DNA from: Ectobacillus panaciterrae DSM 19096
GTDB lineage: Bacteria > Bacillota > Bacilli > Bacillales > Bacillaceae_G
Assembly: GCF_000430785.1 (NCBI RefSeq)
Contig: NZ_KE387246.1
Coordinates: 175,936 to 239,935 of the forward strand
DNA length: 64,000 bases
Direction: 5' to 3'
Below the pieces are notes generated by a model that saw only the letters and a program-made list of their open reading frames with translations, made no database searches and had not been told where the DNA came from. The number at the start of each line of letters is the position of its first letter. Positions within the stretch are counted from its first letter, which is position 1. Below are positions 24,812 to 35,364 of this stretch, piece by piece. A program made the position numbers and the translations under genes.

Positions 24812-24890
24812 GAAAAGCGGAACCGGCTCGTCCAGCTCCGGAAGGCAGAGATTCTCTGACGGGAGGAGCTAGACGGTGAAGCTAGACATA
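24812..24890 (-). repeat. GC-rich repeat, copy G1, between the two T-boxes
   Basis: On the minus strand it reads GTCTAGCT...CTCCTCCCGTCAGAGA...GGAGCTGGACGAGCCGG and ends CCGCTTTTC, as in the copies at 45421-45565 and 52362-52757. It is inserted between T-box 1 and T-box 2. Confidence 0.65.
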
Positions 24891-24929
24891 CTTCAAGATT
24901 TTATCATTTCTCAATTTTTTAATAACTTA

Positions 24930-25197
24930 AATCGCTGAGTAAGAAAAGTACGTATACGGGAGGCGTTCCAGAGAGCCGGGGTTAGGTGGGAGCCCGGCGC
25001 GATACCGTATACGGAATGGGCTTACGAGAGGTCTGCTGAACATTGCAGTAGGCAGACCCGGGTTCCGCCGTTATAAGGATAGGGTATTAAGTTGTACCCG
25101 AAAAAGAGGGATTTTTTTAAAATCCAACCAGAGGTGGCACCGCGGTATTCATATATCGTCCTCTGCATGAGTTTTCTCATGCAGAGGACTTTTTTTA
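24930..25197 (+). promoter_or_regulatory. T-box riboswitch 2, tryptophan specifier
   Basis: GGAA-TGG-GCTTACGAGAG places a TGG specifier at 25017-25019. The T-box core AGAGGTGGCACCGCGG (25130-25145) has bulge TGGC, matching the G discriminator of tRNA-Trp. The terminator is GTCCTCTGCATGAG pairing with CTCATGCAGAGGAC (25158-25189) plus eight T. Read-through with uncharged tRNA-Trp would turn on trpEGDCFBA. Confidence 0.9.
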
Positions 25198-25261
25198 TAC
25201 CTAAAAAAGGGTTTGGTTGAATGAACAGCAAGGCCGTATATACAAAAAGGAGGAACACGAG

Positions 25262-26680
25262 ATGATTACAAAAGAGCAATTCCAAGAGAAACGAAACAAC
25301 AACGAATTGTTTTTCATAACAGACGAGATGGAAGGAGACGAGGTGACACCGATTGTTCTGTATCAGCGGCTTGGCGGGAAGAAGAAATTTTTGCTTGAAA
25401 GCTCGCTCGTTCATGAAGACAAAGGCCGCTATTCGTTTATCGGCAGCAATCCATATTTAGAGGTGAAAAGCAACGGCGAAGAGGTGCAAATCGTTTCAGA
25501 AGACGGAACGGAGAAGAAGACAGGAAAAGTGCTCCATGTGTTAGAAGAGCTCATGTCCTTTACACAAGCTGACAGCCCGTTTCCATTTGCCGGAGGCGCG
25601 GTGGGATATGTCGGATACGATGTGATTCGGCAGTACGAAGTGATAGGAGAAGAAAACATCGACGAATTGCAGATGCCGGAAGCTCATCTTATGTTCTATC
25701 AAACATTCGTTGTCTATGATCATAAGCAGCAAAAGGTGACATTCGTATATGTATATCGCCCTGAAGAGAAAACATCATACGAGGAAGTGCAAAACATTTT
25801 GCGGCGAATGAAAGAACAGGCGATGCGTCAAACAGCTCCGGCTGTACCGGCAGCCCGGCTGAAAGCGGATTTTACATCAAACGTAACGCAGGATGAGTTT
25901 TACGGCATGGTGGAAAAAGCGAAGGAGCATATCCGCGCCGGCGATATTTTTCAGGTTGTATTGTCACAGCGGCTGCGCACGAAGTTTGAAGGAGATCCAT
26001 TCGGACTATATCGGCGCTTGCGTATAACAAATCCATCTCCATACATGTTTTATGTTGATTTTGAAGACTACACCGTACTTGGTTCTTCGCCGGAGAGCTT
26101 GCTGTCGGTAAGAGGGAAAAAAGTGACGACCAACCCGATTGCCGGAACGCGGCCGCGCGGTGCAGGGAAGGAAGAGGATGAGCGGATTGCAAAAGAGCTT
26201 TGCGAAAACGAAAAAGAAAAGGCAGAGCACTTAATGCTTGTCGATCTCGGCAGAAACGATCTTGGGCTTGTCAGTGAAATCGGCACAGTCGAACTGGAAA
26301 AGTTCATGGTAATCGAACGATATTCTCACGTCATGCATCTTGTTTCGGAAGTGTCCGGAAAGCTTCGCGAAGGGATAACGTGTTTTGATGCTTTGCAATA
26401 TTGCTTACCTGCGGGAACTGTATCCGGAGCTCCGAAAATTCGGGCCATGACCATTATTGATGAGCTGGAAAACAGCAAAAGGGGCGTATATTCCGGAACG
26501 GTCGGTTACATCTCTTTTACCGGAGATATGGATATGGCACTCGCGATCCGGACGATGGTTGTGAAGGACAGTCAAGCTTACATCCAAGCCGGAGCCGGCA
26601 TCGTATATGATTCCAAGCCGTCTGACGAGTATATGGAAACAATTAATAAAGCGAAAGCATTGCTGGAGGTGCTAAAATGA
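25262..26680 (+). CDS. trpE: Anthranilate synthase component I
   Basis: 472 residues from ATG 25262 behind AAGGAGG; an upstream in-frame start lacks a site. The chorismate-binding core is clear: IFQVVLSQRLRTKF, PYMFYVDF, NPIAGTRPRG, LVDLGRNDLG, SHVMHLVSEVSG, GTVSGAPKIRAM and IQAGAGIVYDS. The N-terminal LLESSLVHEDKGRYSFIG carries the LLES element tied to tryptophan feedback inhibition. The product uses TrpG-derived ammonia to make anthranilate. It overlaps trpG by ATGA, implying translational coupling. Confidence 0.96.
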   Translation: MITKEQFQEKRNNNELFFITDEMEGDEVTPIVLYQRLGGKKKFLLESSLVHEDKGRYSFIGSNPYLEVKSNGEEVQIVSEDGTEKKTGKVLHVLEELMSFTQADSPFPFAGGAVGYVGYDVIRQYEVIGEENIDELQMPEAHLMFYQTFVVYDHKQQKVTFVYVYRPEEKTSYEEVQNILRRMKEQAMRQTAPAVPAARLKADFTSNVTQDEFYGMVEKAKEHIRAGDIFQVVLSQRLRTKFEGDPFGLYRRLRITNPSPYMFYVDFEDYTVLGSSPESLLSVRGKKVTTNPIAGTRPRGAGKEEDERIAKELCENEKEKAEHLMLVDLGRNDLGLVSEIGTVELEKFMVIERYSHVMHLVSEVSGKLREGITCFDALQYCLPAGTVSGAPKIRAMTIIDELENSKRGVYSGTVGYISFTGDMDMALAIRTMVVKDSQAYIQAGAGIVYDSKPSDEYMETINKAKALLEVLK

Positions 26681-27285
26681 TTTTACTAATTGATAACTAT
26701 GATTCGTTTACGTATAACCTGTATCAGCTTATTGGCATGTGTGCAAAGGAAGTGCGTGTCATTAGAAACGACAAGCTGACGCTTGAAGATATAGAAAAGC
26801 TGGAACCGGAAGCGATTATTCTTTCGCCGGGGCCGGGAAGACCAGAGGATGCAGGGATTTGCACAGAGGTCATTCAACGATTTTATAAAACGATTCCTAT
26901 TTTAGGAATCTGTCTTGGACATCAAGCGATTGTGCACGCATTCGGGGGAGAGGTTATCCGGGCAAATCTTGTGAAGCATGGAAAAACCTCGCTGCTGCGC
27001 CACAGCGGCACAGCGATTTTTCAATACGTGAAGCAGCCGTTTACAGCGATGCGGTACCACTCGCTTGTAGCAAACAAGCAGACGCTGCCTCCTATGTTTG
27101 AGGTGCTGGCCACATCAATGGACGACGGTGAGATTATGGCGATTAAGCATCATTATTATCCGCTCTACGGACTGCAGTTTCATCCAGAATCCATTGCAAC
27201 TGAGGAAGGGAAAAAGCTAATCGAACAATTTTTATTGGAGAAAAGGGGGAGCAAGCATGAATCAGTATCTACGCAAGCTTATTGA
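26677..27285 (+). CDS. trpG: Glutamine amidotransferase subunit of anthranilate synthase
   Basis: 202 residues. Class I amidotransferase triad: Cys79 in GICLGHQ, His169 and Glu171 in [14 protein letters not shown] is the conserved N-terminus. It overlaps trpE by 4 bases and trpD by 29. In Bacillus relatives the same subunit (PabA/TrpG) can also serve folate synthesis; here its place in the trp operon makes the trp role certain and a dual role open. Confidence 0.94.
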   Translation: MILLIDNYDSFTYNLYQLIGMCAKEVRVIRNDKLTLEDIEKLEPEAIILSPGPGRPEDAGICTEVIQRFYKTIPILGICLGHQAIVHAFGGEVIRANLVKHGKTSLLRHSGTAIFQYVKQPFTAMRYHSLVANKQTLPPMFEVLATSMDDGEIMAIKHHYYPLYGLQFHPESIATEEGKKLIEQFLLEKRGSKHESVSTQAY

Positions 27286-28282
27286 ACGAAAGGATTTAAC
27301 AGAGCAGGATGTGTATGAAGCGGGGCTGCAAATGCTTGACGGCACCGCAACAGAAAGTGAGATTGCTGCGTTTTTGGTCGGCTTAAAAACGAAAGGAGAA
27401 ACGGCTGAAGAAATATACGGACTCGTTCGCGCTCTTCGGGAAAAAGCCGTACCGTTTTCTAAAACCATTGTCGGCGCGATGGACAACTGCGGCACAGGAG
27501 GAGACGGAGCGCAAACGTTTAACATCAGCACGACGACCGCATTCGTGCTTGCCGGAGCAGGCGTGAAGATGGCGAAGCACGGCAACCGCGCCGTTTCGAG
27601 CAAAACAGGAAGCGCTGATGTGCTGGAATTGCTTGGCGTGAACATCGCTTGTCCGCCGGGGCAAATTGAATATTTACTGGAGACGGTGGGAATTGCGTTT
27701 TTATTTGCACCTTCCGTTCATCCGAATTTGAAACGAATCATGAAGGTCCGAAAAGAGCTGAACGTTCCGACCATTTTTAATTTGATTGGTCCGCTTACGA
27801 ATCCGGTAGAGCTTGAGACGCAGCTTGTCGGCATTTACAAACGGGAAATGCTTGTGCCAATTGCAGAGGTTTTACACAAAGTCGGCAGAAGAAGAGCGGT
27901 TGTCGTGAACGGAAACGGCTTTTTGGATGAAGCATCCTTGCAGGGTGAGAATGCTATCACACTTTTGCATGATGGGGTTGTGCAGGAGATGAAAATCCAT
28001 CCGGAAGAGCTTGGGTTGCAAGTTGCGTCAAACAGCGAGATTCGCGGCGGAGCGCCGGAAGAAAATGCAGCGATTACGATGAGCGTACTAAAGGGAGAGC
28101 TTGGCGTGTATAGAGATACAGTGCTTTTGAATGCCGCGCTTGCTTTATTCGCAAATGGAAAAGCAGCAACGGTTCAAGAAGGTGTAGACATGGCGAAGGA
28201 AAGCATCGATTCAGGACGGGCGCTAGCAAAGCTTAGGCTGCTTATAAAAGAAAGCAACCAAGCGGCAGAAGGAGTGAGATAA
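27257..28282 (+). CDS. trpD: Anthranilate phosphoribosyltransferase
   Basis: 341 residues. [14 protein letters not shown] is the PRPP loop, [18 protein letters not shown] the second conserved segment and NLIGPLTNP the anthranilate side. It transfers the phosphoribosyl group of PRPP to anthranilate. Its start lies 29 bases inside trpG with a GGGGG ribosome site, and trpC follows without a gap. Confidence 0.96.
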   Translation: MNQYLRKLIERKDLTEQDVYEAGLQMLDGTATESEIAAFLVGLKTKGETAEEIYGLVRALREKAVPFSKTIVGAMDNCGTGGDGAQTFNISTTTAFVLAGAGVKMAKHGNRAVSSKTGSADVLELLGVNIACPPGQIEYLLETVGIAFLFAPSVHPNLKRIMKVRKELNVPTIFNLIGPLTNPVELETQLVGIYKREMLVPIAEVLHKVGRRRAVVVNGNGFLDEASLQGENAITLLHDGVVQEMKIHPEELGLQVASNSEIRGGAPEENAAITMSVLKGELGVYRDTVLLNAALALFANGKAATVQEGVDMAKESIDSGRALAKLRLLIKESNQAAEGVR

Positions 28283-29044
28283 ATGACAACGATTTTAGAT
28301 AAAATTTTAGATCAAAAGAAAATAGAAGTAGCAGCACTCAAAGAAAGAAAATTTCAGTATGAAGAAATGAGACCGCATGTTTCTCTTGTAGAAAAGCTGA
28401 AGGAACAAACGATTACTATCATTTCCGAGATTAAGCGGGCGTCACCTTCTAAAGGGGATTTGAACATAGGAGTAAATGTAGAAGAGCAGGCGAAAACATA
28501 TGAACAGCTGGGTGCAGGCGCTATTTCCGTTTTAACGGATGAACGTTTTTTTAAAGGATCATTCCAGGATTTAGGGAACGTTCGCAATGTCGTAAGTGTG
28601 CCGGTTCTGTGCAAGGACTTTATGATAGATGAAATACAAATTCAAAAAGCGAACGAGGCGGGAGCGGACATTATTTTGCTGATTGTCGCTGCTTTATCAA
28701 AAGAACGTTTAGCAGAGCTATATGCATACGCGAAGAAGCTTGGATTGGAAGCGATTGTTGAGGTGCATGACGAGGAAGAGCTGGAAACGGCGCTTAGCAT
28801 TCATCCGGAAATCATCGGGGTGAACAACCGCAATCTTAAAACTTTTGAGGTGAATCTGGAAACAACAGAGCGCTTGGCGAAGCGAGTTGTGGAAGCGGGC
28901 GCGTTTCTTATAAGCGAAAGCGGCATCGGTACGCGAGAAGACGTACTGCGGGTGCAAAAAGCTGGAGCGAGCGGCATTCTTGTCGGAGAAGCTTTCATGA
29001 AAGCACCGTCGCTGCAGGAATTGTTTGGAGCGCTGCGTGTATGA
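28283..29044 (+). CDS. trpC: Indole-3-glycerol phosphate synthase
   Basis: 253 residues, a TIM barrel. [13 protein letters not shown] holds the catalytic lysine of beta-strand 1, LCKDFMIDE the second, [12 protein letters not shown] and [12 protein letters not shown] the later ones. It closes the indole ring of CdRP. The ATG follows the trpD stop directly; the stop overlaps trpF by 4 bases. Confidence 0.96.
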   Translation: MTTILDKILDQKKIEVAALKERKFQYEEMRPHVSLVEKLKEQTITIISEIKRASPSKGDLNIGVNVEEQAKTYEQLGAGAISVLTDERFFKGSFQDLGNVRNVVSVPVLCKDFMIDEIQIQKANEAGADIILLIVAALSKERLAELYAYAKKLGLEAIVEVHDEEELETALSIHPEIIGVNNRNLKTFEVNLETTERLAKRVVEAGAFLISESGIGTREDVLRVQKAGASGILVGEAFMKAPSLQELFGALRV

Positions 29045-29652
29045 AAGTAAAAGTATGCGGGATTACCGATGTTGAAACAGCTAAAAAGGCATGTGAGTAC
29101 GGAGCGGATGCCATTGGGTTTGTGTTTGCGCCCAGCAAAAGAAAGGTAACACCGGATCAAGCGCAAAGCATTATCAAACAGCTTCCGAACGGTGTTTTGA
29201 AAATCGGCGTATTCGTGAATGAGCAGGCTGAGCGGGTACAGGAAATTGCTGCGTACTGCGGTCTCGATTATGTGCAGCTGCACGGAGATGAGGACGCTTG
29301 TTACTTACAGCGACTGAATCTTCCGGCTATTAAAGCGTTTGGCGTTGCTTCAGAGGAAGATGTGCAGAAGGCTCTTCAATATGAAGCGGAGTATATATTG
29401 CTTGATAGTCCAAAAGGAGCGTATCACGGCGGAAACGGAAAAGTGTTCCCGTGGGAGTTATTGGATAATCTTTCCGAAGAGCAAAGAAAAAGAGTGATTG
29501 TAGCAGGCGGTCTCGGCTCGCATAATGTGCAAGAGGCGATTCAGCTCGTAAGACCTTACATGGTCGATGCAAGCAGCAGCCTAGAAACGGACGGAAAAAA
29601 GGATGTACAAAAAATAAAACAATTTATTCAAACTGTGAAGGAGTGTTCCTAA
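29041..29652 (+). CDS. trpF: Phosphoribosylanthranilate isomerase
   Basis: 203 residues. [11 protein letters not shown] (general-base Cys7-type strand), [24 protein letters not shown] and [13 protein letters not shown] are the TrpF landmarks. It isomerises PRA to CdRP. Starts in an ATGA overlap with trpC; its stop shares a base with the trpB start (TAATG). Confidence 0.95.
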   Translation: MKVKVCGITDVETAKKACEYGADAIGFVFAPSKRKVTPDQAQSIIKQLPNGVLKIGVFVNEQAERVQEIAAYCGLDYVQLHGDEDACYLQRLNLPAIKAFGVASEEDVQKALQYEAEYILLDSPKGAYHGGNGKVFPWELLDNLSEEQRKRVIVAGGLGSHNVQEAIQLVRPYMVDASSSLETDGKKDVQKIKQFIQTVKECS

Positions 29653-30848
29653 TGAGTAAGTACGCGTATCCAAATGAATCAGGTCATTACGGAATTTATG
29701 GGGGACGTTACGTCCCGGAAACGCTAATGCAATCTATTCTGGAGCTAGAAGAAGCGTATAAGGAAGCGATGGAGGATCAGGAGTTTCATAAGCAGCTGAA
29801 TCATTACCTTAAAACGTATGTAGGACGAGAAACACCGCTTTATTTCTCTGAAAACTTAACGCGTATTCTTGGGGGACCGAGAATTTATTTGAAGCGGGAG
29901 GACTTAAACCATACAGGCGCTCACAAAATCAACAACTCGCTCGGGCAGGCGCTGCTTGCGGTGCGTATGGGCAAAAAGAAAATTGTTGCAGAAACAGGCG
30001 CAGGTCAGCACGGTGTCGCAACCGCAACCGTATGTGCATTGCTCGGGCTCGAATGTGTCATCTTCATGGGAGAAGAAGATATTCGCCGACAAAAATTGAA
30101 CGTATTCCGAATGGAGCTGTTAGGTGCAAAGGTAGAGAGCGTATCTTCAGGAAGCGGAACGCTCAAGGATGCGTGTAATGAAGCACTGCGTTACTGGGTT
30201 ACACATGTACAGGACACGCACTACATTATAGGATCTGTATTAGGAGCGCATCCGTTCCCGCAAATGGTGCGTGATTTCCAAAGCGTGATCGGAAAGGAAA
30301 CGAAAAAGCAATACATGGAGCTTGAAGGAAAGCTGCCGGAAGCTATCATTGCATGCATAGGCGGCGGCAGCAATGCGATCGGTATGTTTTATCCGTTCAT
30401 CCAAGATGAAGAAGTGAAGCTGTACGGAGTAGAAGCTGCGGGTGCAGGTGTGCATACAGAAAAGCATGCGGCGACATTAACAAAAGGAAAAGTCGGCGTA
30501 CTGCATGGTTCCATGATGTATTTGCTTCAGGATGAGGACGGCCAAATTCAAGAAGCGCACTCCATTTCCGCAGGACTCGATTATCCGGGGGTAGGACCGG
30601 AGCATTGCTTGCTGAAGGACTTAGAAAGAGCGGAATATCACTCTGTAACGGATGAAGAAGCGCTCGAGGCGTTCCAGCTGCTTGCAAGAGAAGAAGGAAT
30701 TATCCCTGCACTGGAAAGCTCGCATGCCATTGCGTATGCATTAAAGCTGGCACCGACGATGAAAAAAGAAGAAGGCATTGTCATTTGCTTATCCGGACGC
30801 GGTGATAAGGACGTAGAGAGCGTCAAATCATACTTAGGAGGGGAATAA
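29652..30848 (+). CDS. trpB: Tryptophan synthase beta chain
   Basis: 398 residues from ATG 29652 behind AAGGAGTG. The PLP lysine is K92 in [26 protein letters not shown] and [12 protein letters not shown] (phosphate-binding) are also present. It condenses indole with serine, receiving indole from TrpA through the tunnel. Confidence 0.97.
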   Translation: MSKYAYPNESGHYGIYGGRYVPETLMQSILELEEAYKEAMEDQEFHKQLNHYLKTYVGRETPLYFSENLTRILGGPRIYLKREDLNHTGAHKINNSLGQALLAVRMGKKKIVAETGAGQHGVATATVCALLGLECVIFMGEEDIRRQKLNVFRMELLGAKVESVSSGSGTLKDACNEALRYWVTHVQDTHYIIGSVLGAHPFPQMVRDFQSVIGKETKKQYMELEGKLPEAIIACIGGGSNAIGMFYPFIQDEEVKLYGVEAAGAGVHTEKHAATLTKGKVGVLHGSMMYLLQDEDGQIQEAHSISAGLDYPGVGPEHCLLKDLERAEYHSVTDEEALEAFQLLAREEGIIPALESSHAIAYALKLAPTMKKEEGIVICLSGRGDKDVESVKSYLGGE

Positions 30849-30849
30849 A

Positions 30850-31641
30850 ATGGGAGCACAACGGATTCAGCAAGTATTTGAAGAGCTGCAGACGAAGGGC
30901 GAAAAAGCATTTGTACCTTATATTATGGCAGGAGACGGAGGAATGGAGAAGCTGAAGGAAAACATCCGTTTTCTCGACGAGGCAGGGGCAAGCATACTGG
31001 AAATCGGCATTCCGTTTTCCGATCCGGTAGCGGATGGACCGACGATTCAACGAGCAGGAAAGCGTGCATTAGATAACGGCACAACATTGGAGGGGATTTT
31101 TCAGGCGCTGACAGAGGTGCGACCGCAAGTGACAGTTCCATTCGTGTTGATGACATATCTGAATCCGATTCTGGCGTTTGGCATCGAACGATTTGCAGAA
31201 CGCTGTCTCGAGGCAGGCGTAAGCGGGATTATTGTTCCGGATCTTCCTTATGAAGAAAAAGCGATTATAGACGGCGCCCTGCAAAAAGCAGGCATCGCGC
31301 TTATCCCGCTTGTGACGCTGACAAGTCCGCTTGAACGCATCCAAACAATTACAAAGGATGCAAAAGGATTTATTTACGCTGTTACAGTTACAGGCGTAAC
31401 GGGGGTAAGAAGAGACTTTCAGCAAAGCCTGTTCGATTATTTACAGCAGGTAAAAGATGTGTCATCCTTGCCGGTGCTTGCTGGCTTTGGCATTTCCACG
31501 CCAGAGCAAGTAAAAGAAATGGGAAGTGTTTGTGACGGGGTCGTTGTCGGCAGCCGCATCATTGAACTCTTGGAGCAGGAAAGTCATGCAGAGATTCGGG
31601 AAATGCTGCAGGCTTCCAAATCAGTGTCTGCTAATAGATAA
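30850..31641 (+). CDS. trpA: Tryptophan synthase alpha chain
   Basis: 263 residues. Catalytic Glu51 and Asp62 lie in [18 protein letters not shown], corresponding to E49/D60 of the Salmonella enzyme. [11 protein letters not shown] and [10 protein letters not shown] complete the barrel. It is the last gene of the operon, one base after trpB. No strong terminator is visible directly behind it; repeat C follows. Confidence 0.97.
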   Translation: MGAQRIQQVFEELQTKGEKAFVPYIMAGDGGMEKLKENIRFLDEAGASILEIGIPFSDPVADGPTIQRAGKRALDNGTTLEGIFQALTEVRPQVTVPFVLMTYLNPILAFGIERFAERCLEAGVSGIIVPDLPYEEKAIIDGALQKAGIALIPLVTLTSPLERIQTITKDAKGFIYAVTVTGVTGVRRDFQQSLFDYLQQVKDVSSLPVLAGFGISTPEQVKEMGSVCDGVVVGSRIIELLEQESHAEIREMLQASKSVSANR

Positions 31642-31683
31642 GAACGTCCGGCTAAAGCGGGGGTTTCTCCATTCATGCTTAAA

Positions 31684-31873
31684 TATATACAACTGAATAA
31701 AAAACCGTCTTTTTACAGTGGGGCGAGAGCATCCGGCGACGTGCAGAAGCGGTCAAACCCTTGTAGTGGTCCATGCAAGGGTAAACCATAGATAGGAAGA
31801 AAGCGCCAATGCCGTTTTGCTGCACACAGCACATTGAAATGTCGAAATCATAAATCATTCATATATAGTTGAT
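31684..31873 (+). repeat. MITE-like repeat, copy C
   Basis: Begins TATATACAACTGAATAAAA and ends near TCATATATAGTTGAT, with the full GTGGGGCGAGAGCATCCGGC core. It lies 43 bases after trpA and ahead of ppaC, filling most of the gap between 31642 and 32008. Confidence 0.7.
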
Positions 31874-32008
31874 AAACCAGCTGTGCTTGAAGTGTATGTA
31901 TTCTCTACTGAAATATGATAAAATAGGGACAAGGCATGGATATTTTTCATCGTTCAGAAAGGTGAGGAATATTCATCATATCCCTATAAACGATTAAGGA
32001 GAGTCATG

Positions 32009-32947
32009 ATGGAAAAAGTACTTATTTTCGGCCATAAAAACCCAGACACAGATACAATCTGTTCTGCCATTGCGTACGCTGAATTAAAAAAACAACTAGG
32101 CATGAATGCTGAGCCTGTTCGCCTAGGCGATGTTAATGGAGAAACTCAATTCGCGCTGAACTATTTTCAAGTGGAGGCGCCGCGCTTAGTTGAAGCAGTT
32201 GCAGCTGAAGCGAGCAGCGTTATTTTAGTAGACCATAACGAGCGTCAGCAAAGCGCAGACGATATTGATAAAGTTCGCGTATTAGAAGTAATCGACCATC
32301 ACCGTATCGCTAATTTCGAAACGAGCGACCCTTTGTATTACCGCGCTGAGCCAGTTGGATGTACAGCGACAATCTTAAACAAGTTATATAAGGAACACGG
32401 CGTAGCAATCCGCAAAGAGATAGCTGGATTAATGCTTTCAGCAATCATCTCTGACTCCTTATTGTTCAAATCCCCGACATGCACAGAGCAAGATGTGGCT
32501 GCAGCTCGCGAACTGGCGGAAATCGCTGAAGTGGACATGGAGAGCTATGGATTGGATATGCTGAAAGCGGGAGCTGATTTGAGCGATAAAACGATCGAAC
32601 AGCTGATTTCTCTTGACGCAAAAGAATTCCAAATGGGCAGCAGCAAGGTTGAAATCGCGCAAGTAAACGCAGTGGATACAAATGATGTACTTGCGCGCCA
32701 AGAAGAATTAGAGGCGGCTCTTTCCCAAGTAATCGCTAAGAAGGAATTAGACCTATTCTTATTGGTTGTAACAGATATTCTAAACAACGATTCAGTTGCT
32801 TTGGCGCTTGGCCGTGCAGCGAATGCTGTGGAGAAAGCTTATAATGTTACGCTTGTGAACAACACAGCCGTTCTAAAAGGTGTTGTATCACGCAAAAAGC
32901 AAATCGTTCCTGTGTTAACTGATGCTTTCAATGCGTTGGAAGCTTAA
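32009..32947 (+). CDS. ppaC: Manganese-dependent inorganic pyrophosphatase
   Basis: 312 residues from ATG 32009, 7 bases after AAGGAG; ATG 32006 is closer than usual. A DHH-family family II pyrophosphatase: [27 protein letters not shown] and the C-terminal [10 protein letters not shown] loop that grips pyrophosphate. It hydrolyses PPi with Mn2+. A possible -10 (TAAAAT) lies about 90 bases upstream. Confidence 0.95.
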   Translation: MEKVLIFGHKNPDTDTICSAIAYAELKKQLGMNAEPVRLGDVNGETQFALNYFQVEAPRLVEAVAAEASSVILVDHNERQQSADDIDKVRVLEVIDHHRIANFETSDPLYYRAEPVGCTATILNKLYKEHGVAIRKEIAGLMLSAIISDSLLFKSPTCTEQDVAAARELAEIAEVDMESYGLDMLKAGADLSDKTIEQLISLDAKEFQMGSSKVEIAQVNAVDTNDVLARQEELEAALSQVIAKKELDLFLLVVTDILNNDSVALALGRAANAVEKAYNVTLVNNTAVLKGVVSRKKQIVPVLTDAFNALEA

Positions 32948-32985
32948 AACGAATACTTACATGTAAACAGCTCATTATGATGAGT

Positions 32986-33019
32986 ACAGCACCGTTCACA
33001 TTATGAACGGTGCTGTTTT
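32986..33019 (+). terminator. Rho-independent terminator
   Basis: A 13-bp perfect stem ACAGCACCGTTCA/TGAACGGTGCTGT with a 5-base loop, then TTTT. It ends ppaC. Confidence 0.85.
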
Positions 33020-33147
33020 TGTTTATAAACATAAGAAATGATAAAATTCAGCACTAATATGTTCCTGAACTTGTATTCATAATTTTCAGGTTATTATATA
33101 ATAGCTTATATTCATACAAAAGCATATTCATAAGGGGATGATGTTAT

Positions 33148-34638
33148 ATGGAGGTTCTTCTCGCGCTTTGTCCGATTCTTAGTATTTTCGTGTTTTTATT
33201 TATATGGAAGCAAACGTCGCTCAGGTCATCCGTACTTGCTTATGTTGTAACCTTGGCTATCGTATGCTTTTATCCTTCTTTTTCATTACAGGTAGGAAGT
33301 ATTGCGCATGCGACGGTAAAAGGGGCGCTCATTTGTTTTATTGTCGGCTACGTGCTGTTTTTCGGCATTTTATTATTTCACCTGATGAACAAAATGGGCA
33401 GCATTGCTTCCATCGCTTCTTTTGTATCGCATGCGACTAGTGATAGATTGCTGCAGACGCTTCTTCTTTGCTTCGGTTTATGTCCGCTTATTGAATCGGC
33501 AAGCGGCTTTGGAATCGGATTTATGGTCGCGGCGCCGATTTTTCTTGCGCTCGGCTATCCGCCGCTTCAAGCCGCGCTTTTATCATTTATCGGTTTGCTT
33601 GCAAGCTCATGGGGGGCGCTGGCGACCGGAACGATTATCGGTTCGCAGCTCATTGAAATGCCGCTTGCGAAAATGGGAGCCGGTACAGCTGTGTTAAGTA
33701 CGCCGATTTTTGCATATTTCATGATTGCTGCTCTATACATAGTCGGCGGCTGGGGAGCTGTCAAGCAAAAACGGAAAGAAGGAGTTGTGTTCTTTCTTTT
33801 ATTCTCAGCTTCTATTTTCCTCTTCAGCAAATATGTAAGCGTGGAGCTGGCAGGTGTTTTGGCATCCATTCTTACAACAGCCTGCGGGCTTGCGATTGTA
33901 AAGAAAGCAGTGAAACAAGAAGCATATTCCCAGCATGCCGCCGCTTTAGGAGAACGGGAAAGTATTTTTAAAATTTTAAGTCCGTATTTGTTTTTAACAG
34001 TCTGTATTCTCATATCTCGTTTAATGCCGTCGCTGCAAGATGTATTTCAATCGTATGCGGTCTTGGATTTGCCCTCATATTCTTATAAGTTAGCTTTGCT
34101 ATATTCACCAGGCTTTTGGCTGGCAATCACTTGTATATTCACGATTGTGCTGTTTCGCATTCCCGTGTCTATTATTAAGGAGTCGTTTCATCAAACCATC
34201 AAGCAGTGGATTCCGTTTGCGATTACGACAACGATGTTCATCGCTGTTTCTGAAATTATGGGAGCGGCAGGCATGCATCAATTGCTTGCAAGATTCGCGG
34301 GAGAAGCGTTCGGGAGCTGGTTTATTATTGTCGCGCCGTTTATCGGAGCAATTGGAGGATTTTTAACAGGCAGCAATGCCGGCTCCAACGCGATGTTCAT
34401 GAAGCTGCAAATGCAAACAGCGCAGCATATCGGATTGCCGTGGGAAGCGATTACGATGAGCCAAAATGCAAGCTCATCCGTTTCCACTATTGCCTGCCCG
34501 TCTCGTATTACACTAGGGGCGTATTTGTGCAAAATACCTTTTCGAGAAAATGAGCTGCTGCAAAAAACGACGCTTCTCGTTCTTGGGGCAGTGCTGCTTG
34601 TCGTGATCGAAACAGGGATTTGGAGTTTTTTCTGGTGA
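33148..34638 (+). CDS. L-lactate permease family transporter
   Basis: 496 residues with about 12-13 hydrophobic segments. CPLIESASGFGIGFMVAAP, SSWGALATGTIIGSQL and GGFLTGSNAGSNAMF are hallmarks of the LctP/LldP family. It should import lactate or glycolate with protons or sodium. It is not followed by lactate oxidation genes here. Substrate within the family is uncertain. Confidence 0.88.
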   Translation: MEVLLALCPILSIFVFLFIWKQTSLRSSVLAYVVTLAIVCFYPSFSLQVGSIAHATVKGALICFIVGYVLFFGILLFHLMNKMGSIASIASFVSHATSDRLLQTLLLCFGLCPLIESASGFGIGFMVAAPIFLALGYPPLQAALLSFIGLLASSWGALATGTIIGSQLIEMPLAKMGAGTAVLSTPIFAYFMIAALYIVGGWGAVKQKRKEGVVFFLLFSASIFLFSKYVSVELAGVLASILTTACGLAIVKKAVKQEAYSQHAAALGERESIFKILSPYLFLTVCILISRLMPSLQDVFQSYAVLDLPSYSYKLALLYSPGFWLAITCIFTIVLFRIPVSIIKESFHQTIKQWIPFAITTTMFIAVSEIMGAAGMHQLLARFAGEAFGSWFIIVAPFIGAIGGFLTGSNAGSNAMFMKLQMQTAQHIGLPWEAITMSQNASSSVSTIACPSRITLGAYLCKIPFRENELLQKTTLLVLGAVLLVVIETGIWSFFW

Positions 34639-34682
34639 TGGATGATCCAGGCACATCGTCATCAAGTTAAGAAATTTGTTGT

Positions 34683-34753
34683 TCCCCAAAACGAAAAAAA
34701 TGAACTGAATTTTCATGGATAACTGTAGAAAGATAAAATTTTCGTTTTGGGGA
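34683..34753. repeat. 15-bp inverted repeat with 41-base spacer
   Basis: TCCCCAAAACGAAAA (34683-34697) is exactly repeated inverted at 34739-34753. It lies immediately before the MITE-like copy D. Function unknown; it could be a weak terminator or the edge of another element. Confidence 0.6.
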
Positions 34754-34757
34754 TAAT

Positions 34758-35014
34758 TATATAACTGACTATATATGAGGGAATGATAAATTCGACATGC
34801 CCATGTGCTATGTGCAACGAAAAGGGAGTATGGTATGCTTCTTCTCTCTGGTTTACCCTTGCATGAACCACTACAAAGGTTTGACCGCTTCTGCACGTCG
34901 CCGGATGATCTCTCCCCACTATAAAAAGAAGGTTTTTTTATTCACTTGTATATAACTTGGACCATTTACTATCCAAACTTCCATTTTATTCTGAATCTAT
35001 AAGTCGGTTATATA
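34758..35014 (-). repeat. MITE-like repeat, copy D, with terminal inverted repeats
   Basis: The longest copy (257 bp), in reverse orientation. Its ends TATATAACTGACT (34758-34770) and AGTCGGTTATATA (35002-35014) are inverted repeats with one mismatch. GGATA occurs just outside both ends (34751-34755 and 35017-35021) as a possible target duplication. The 80 bases outside the shared core are also found in copy E. Confidence 0.7.
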
Positions 35015-35135
35015 TAGGATATCAAAGACTATCTTCACTGAGTTCTTTCTTCTTTTTCTGTAGTAAAAGCTATCGCATTAGAAACATAGTAGAAGAACAA
35101 ATGTAATTCTTCCGAAAGCAAAAATCTATGAAAAA

Positions 35136-35167
35136 ACGCTATTCTACTGAAAGAGTAGCGTTTTTTC
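35136..35167. terminator. Orphan terminator-like hairpin
   Basis: ACGCTATTCT pairs with AGAGTAGCGT, with A/T runs on both sides. No gene ends here now, so it may be left from a lost gene. The gap 34639-35364 otherwise holds the inverted repeat, copy D and the ger promoter. Confidence 0.6.
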
Positions 35168-35293
35168 GTTTTTGCGACAGTTCGTTTCGTTAGCTTGATA
35201 GGCTACTCCTATCTGAAATTGCTTTGGGGTCTATGACAGTGCGCCTGTCACTGCGCCCTATAAGTTCTTGAGTGATGAATCATGGAAAGTATT

Positions 35294-35323
35294 AGAATAT
35301 TTTTCCTTAGACAACCCATACTA
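35294..35323 (+). promoter_or_regulatory. Sigma-G promoter of the ger operon
   Basis: AGAATA (35294-35299), 17 bases, CATACTA (35317-35323), against the forespore consensus TGAATA-N17/18-CATACTA; only one base differs. It is 42 bases before the gerA-type start, where late forespore expression is expected. Confidence 0.65.
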
Positions 35324-35364
35324 AAAACATATTCTTAAAGCAAATGCAGAAAGGGACGGAGTTC

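Noticed and set aside
25022-25414. Minus-strand ORF of 130 codons across the second T-box and trpE start
   Set aside because: It overlaps a riboswitch and trpE and has no ribosome site or homologue-like features.
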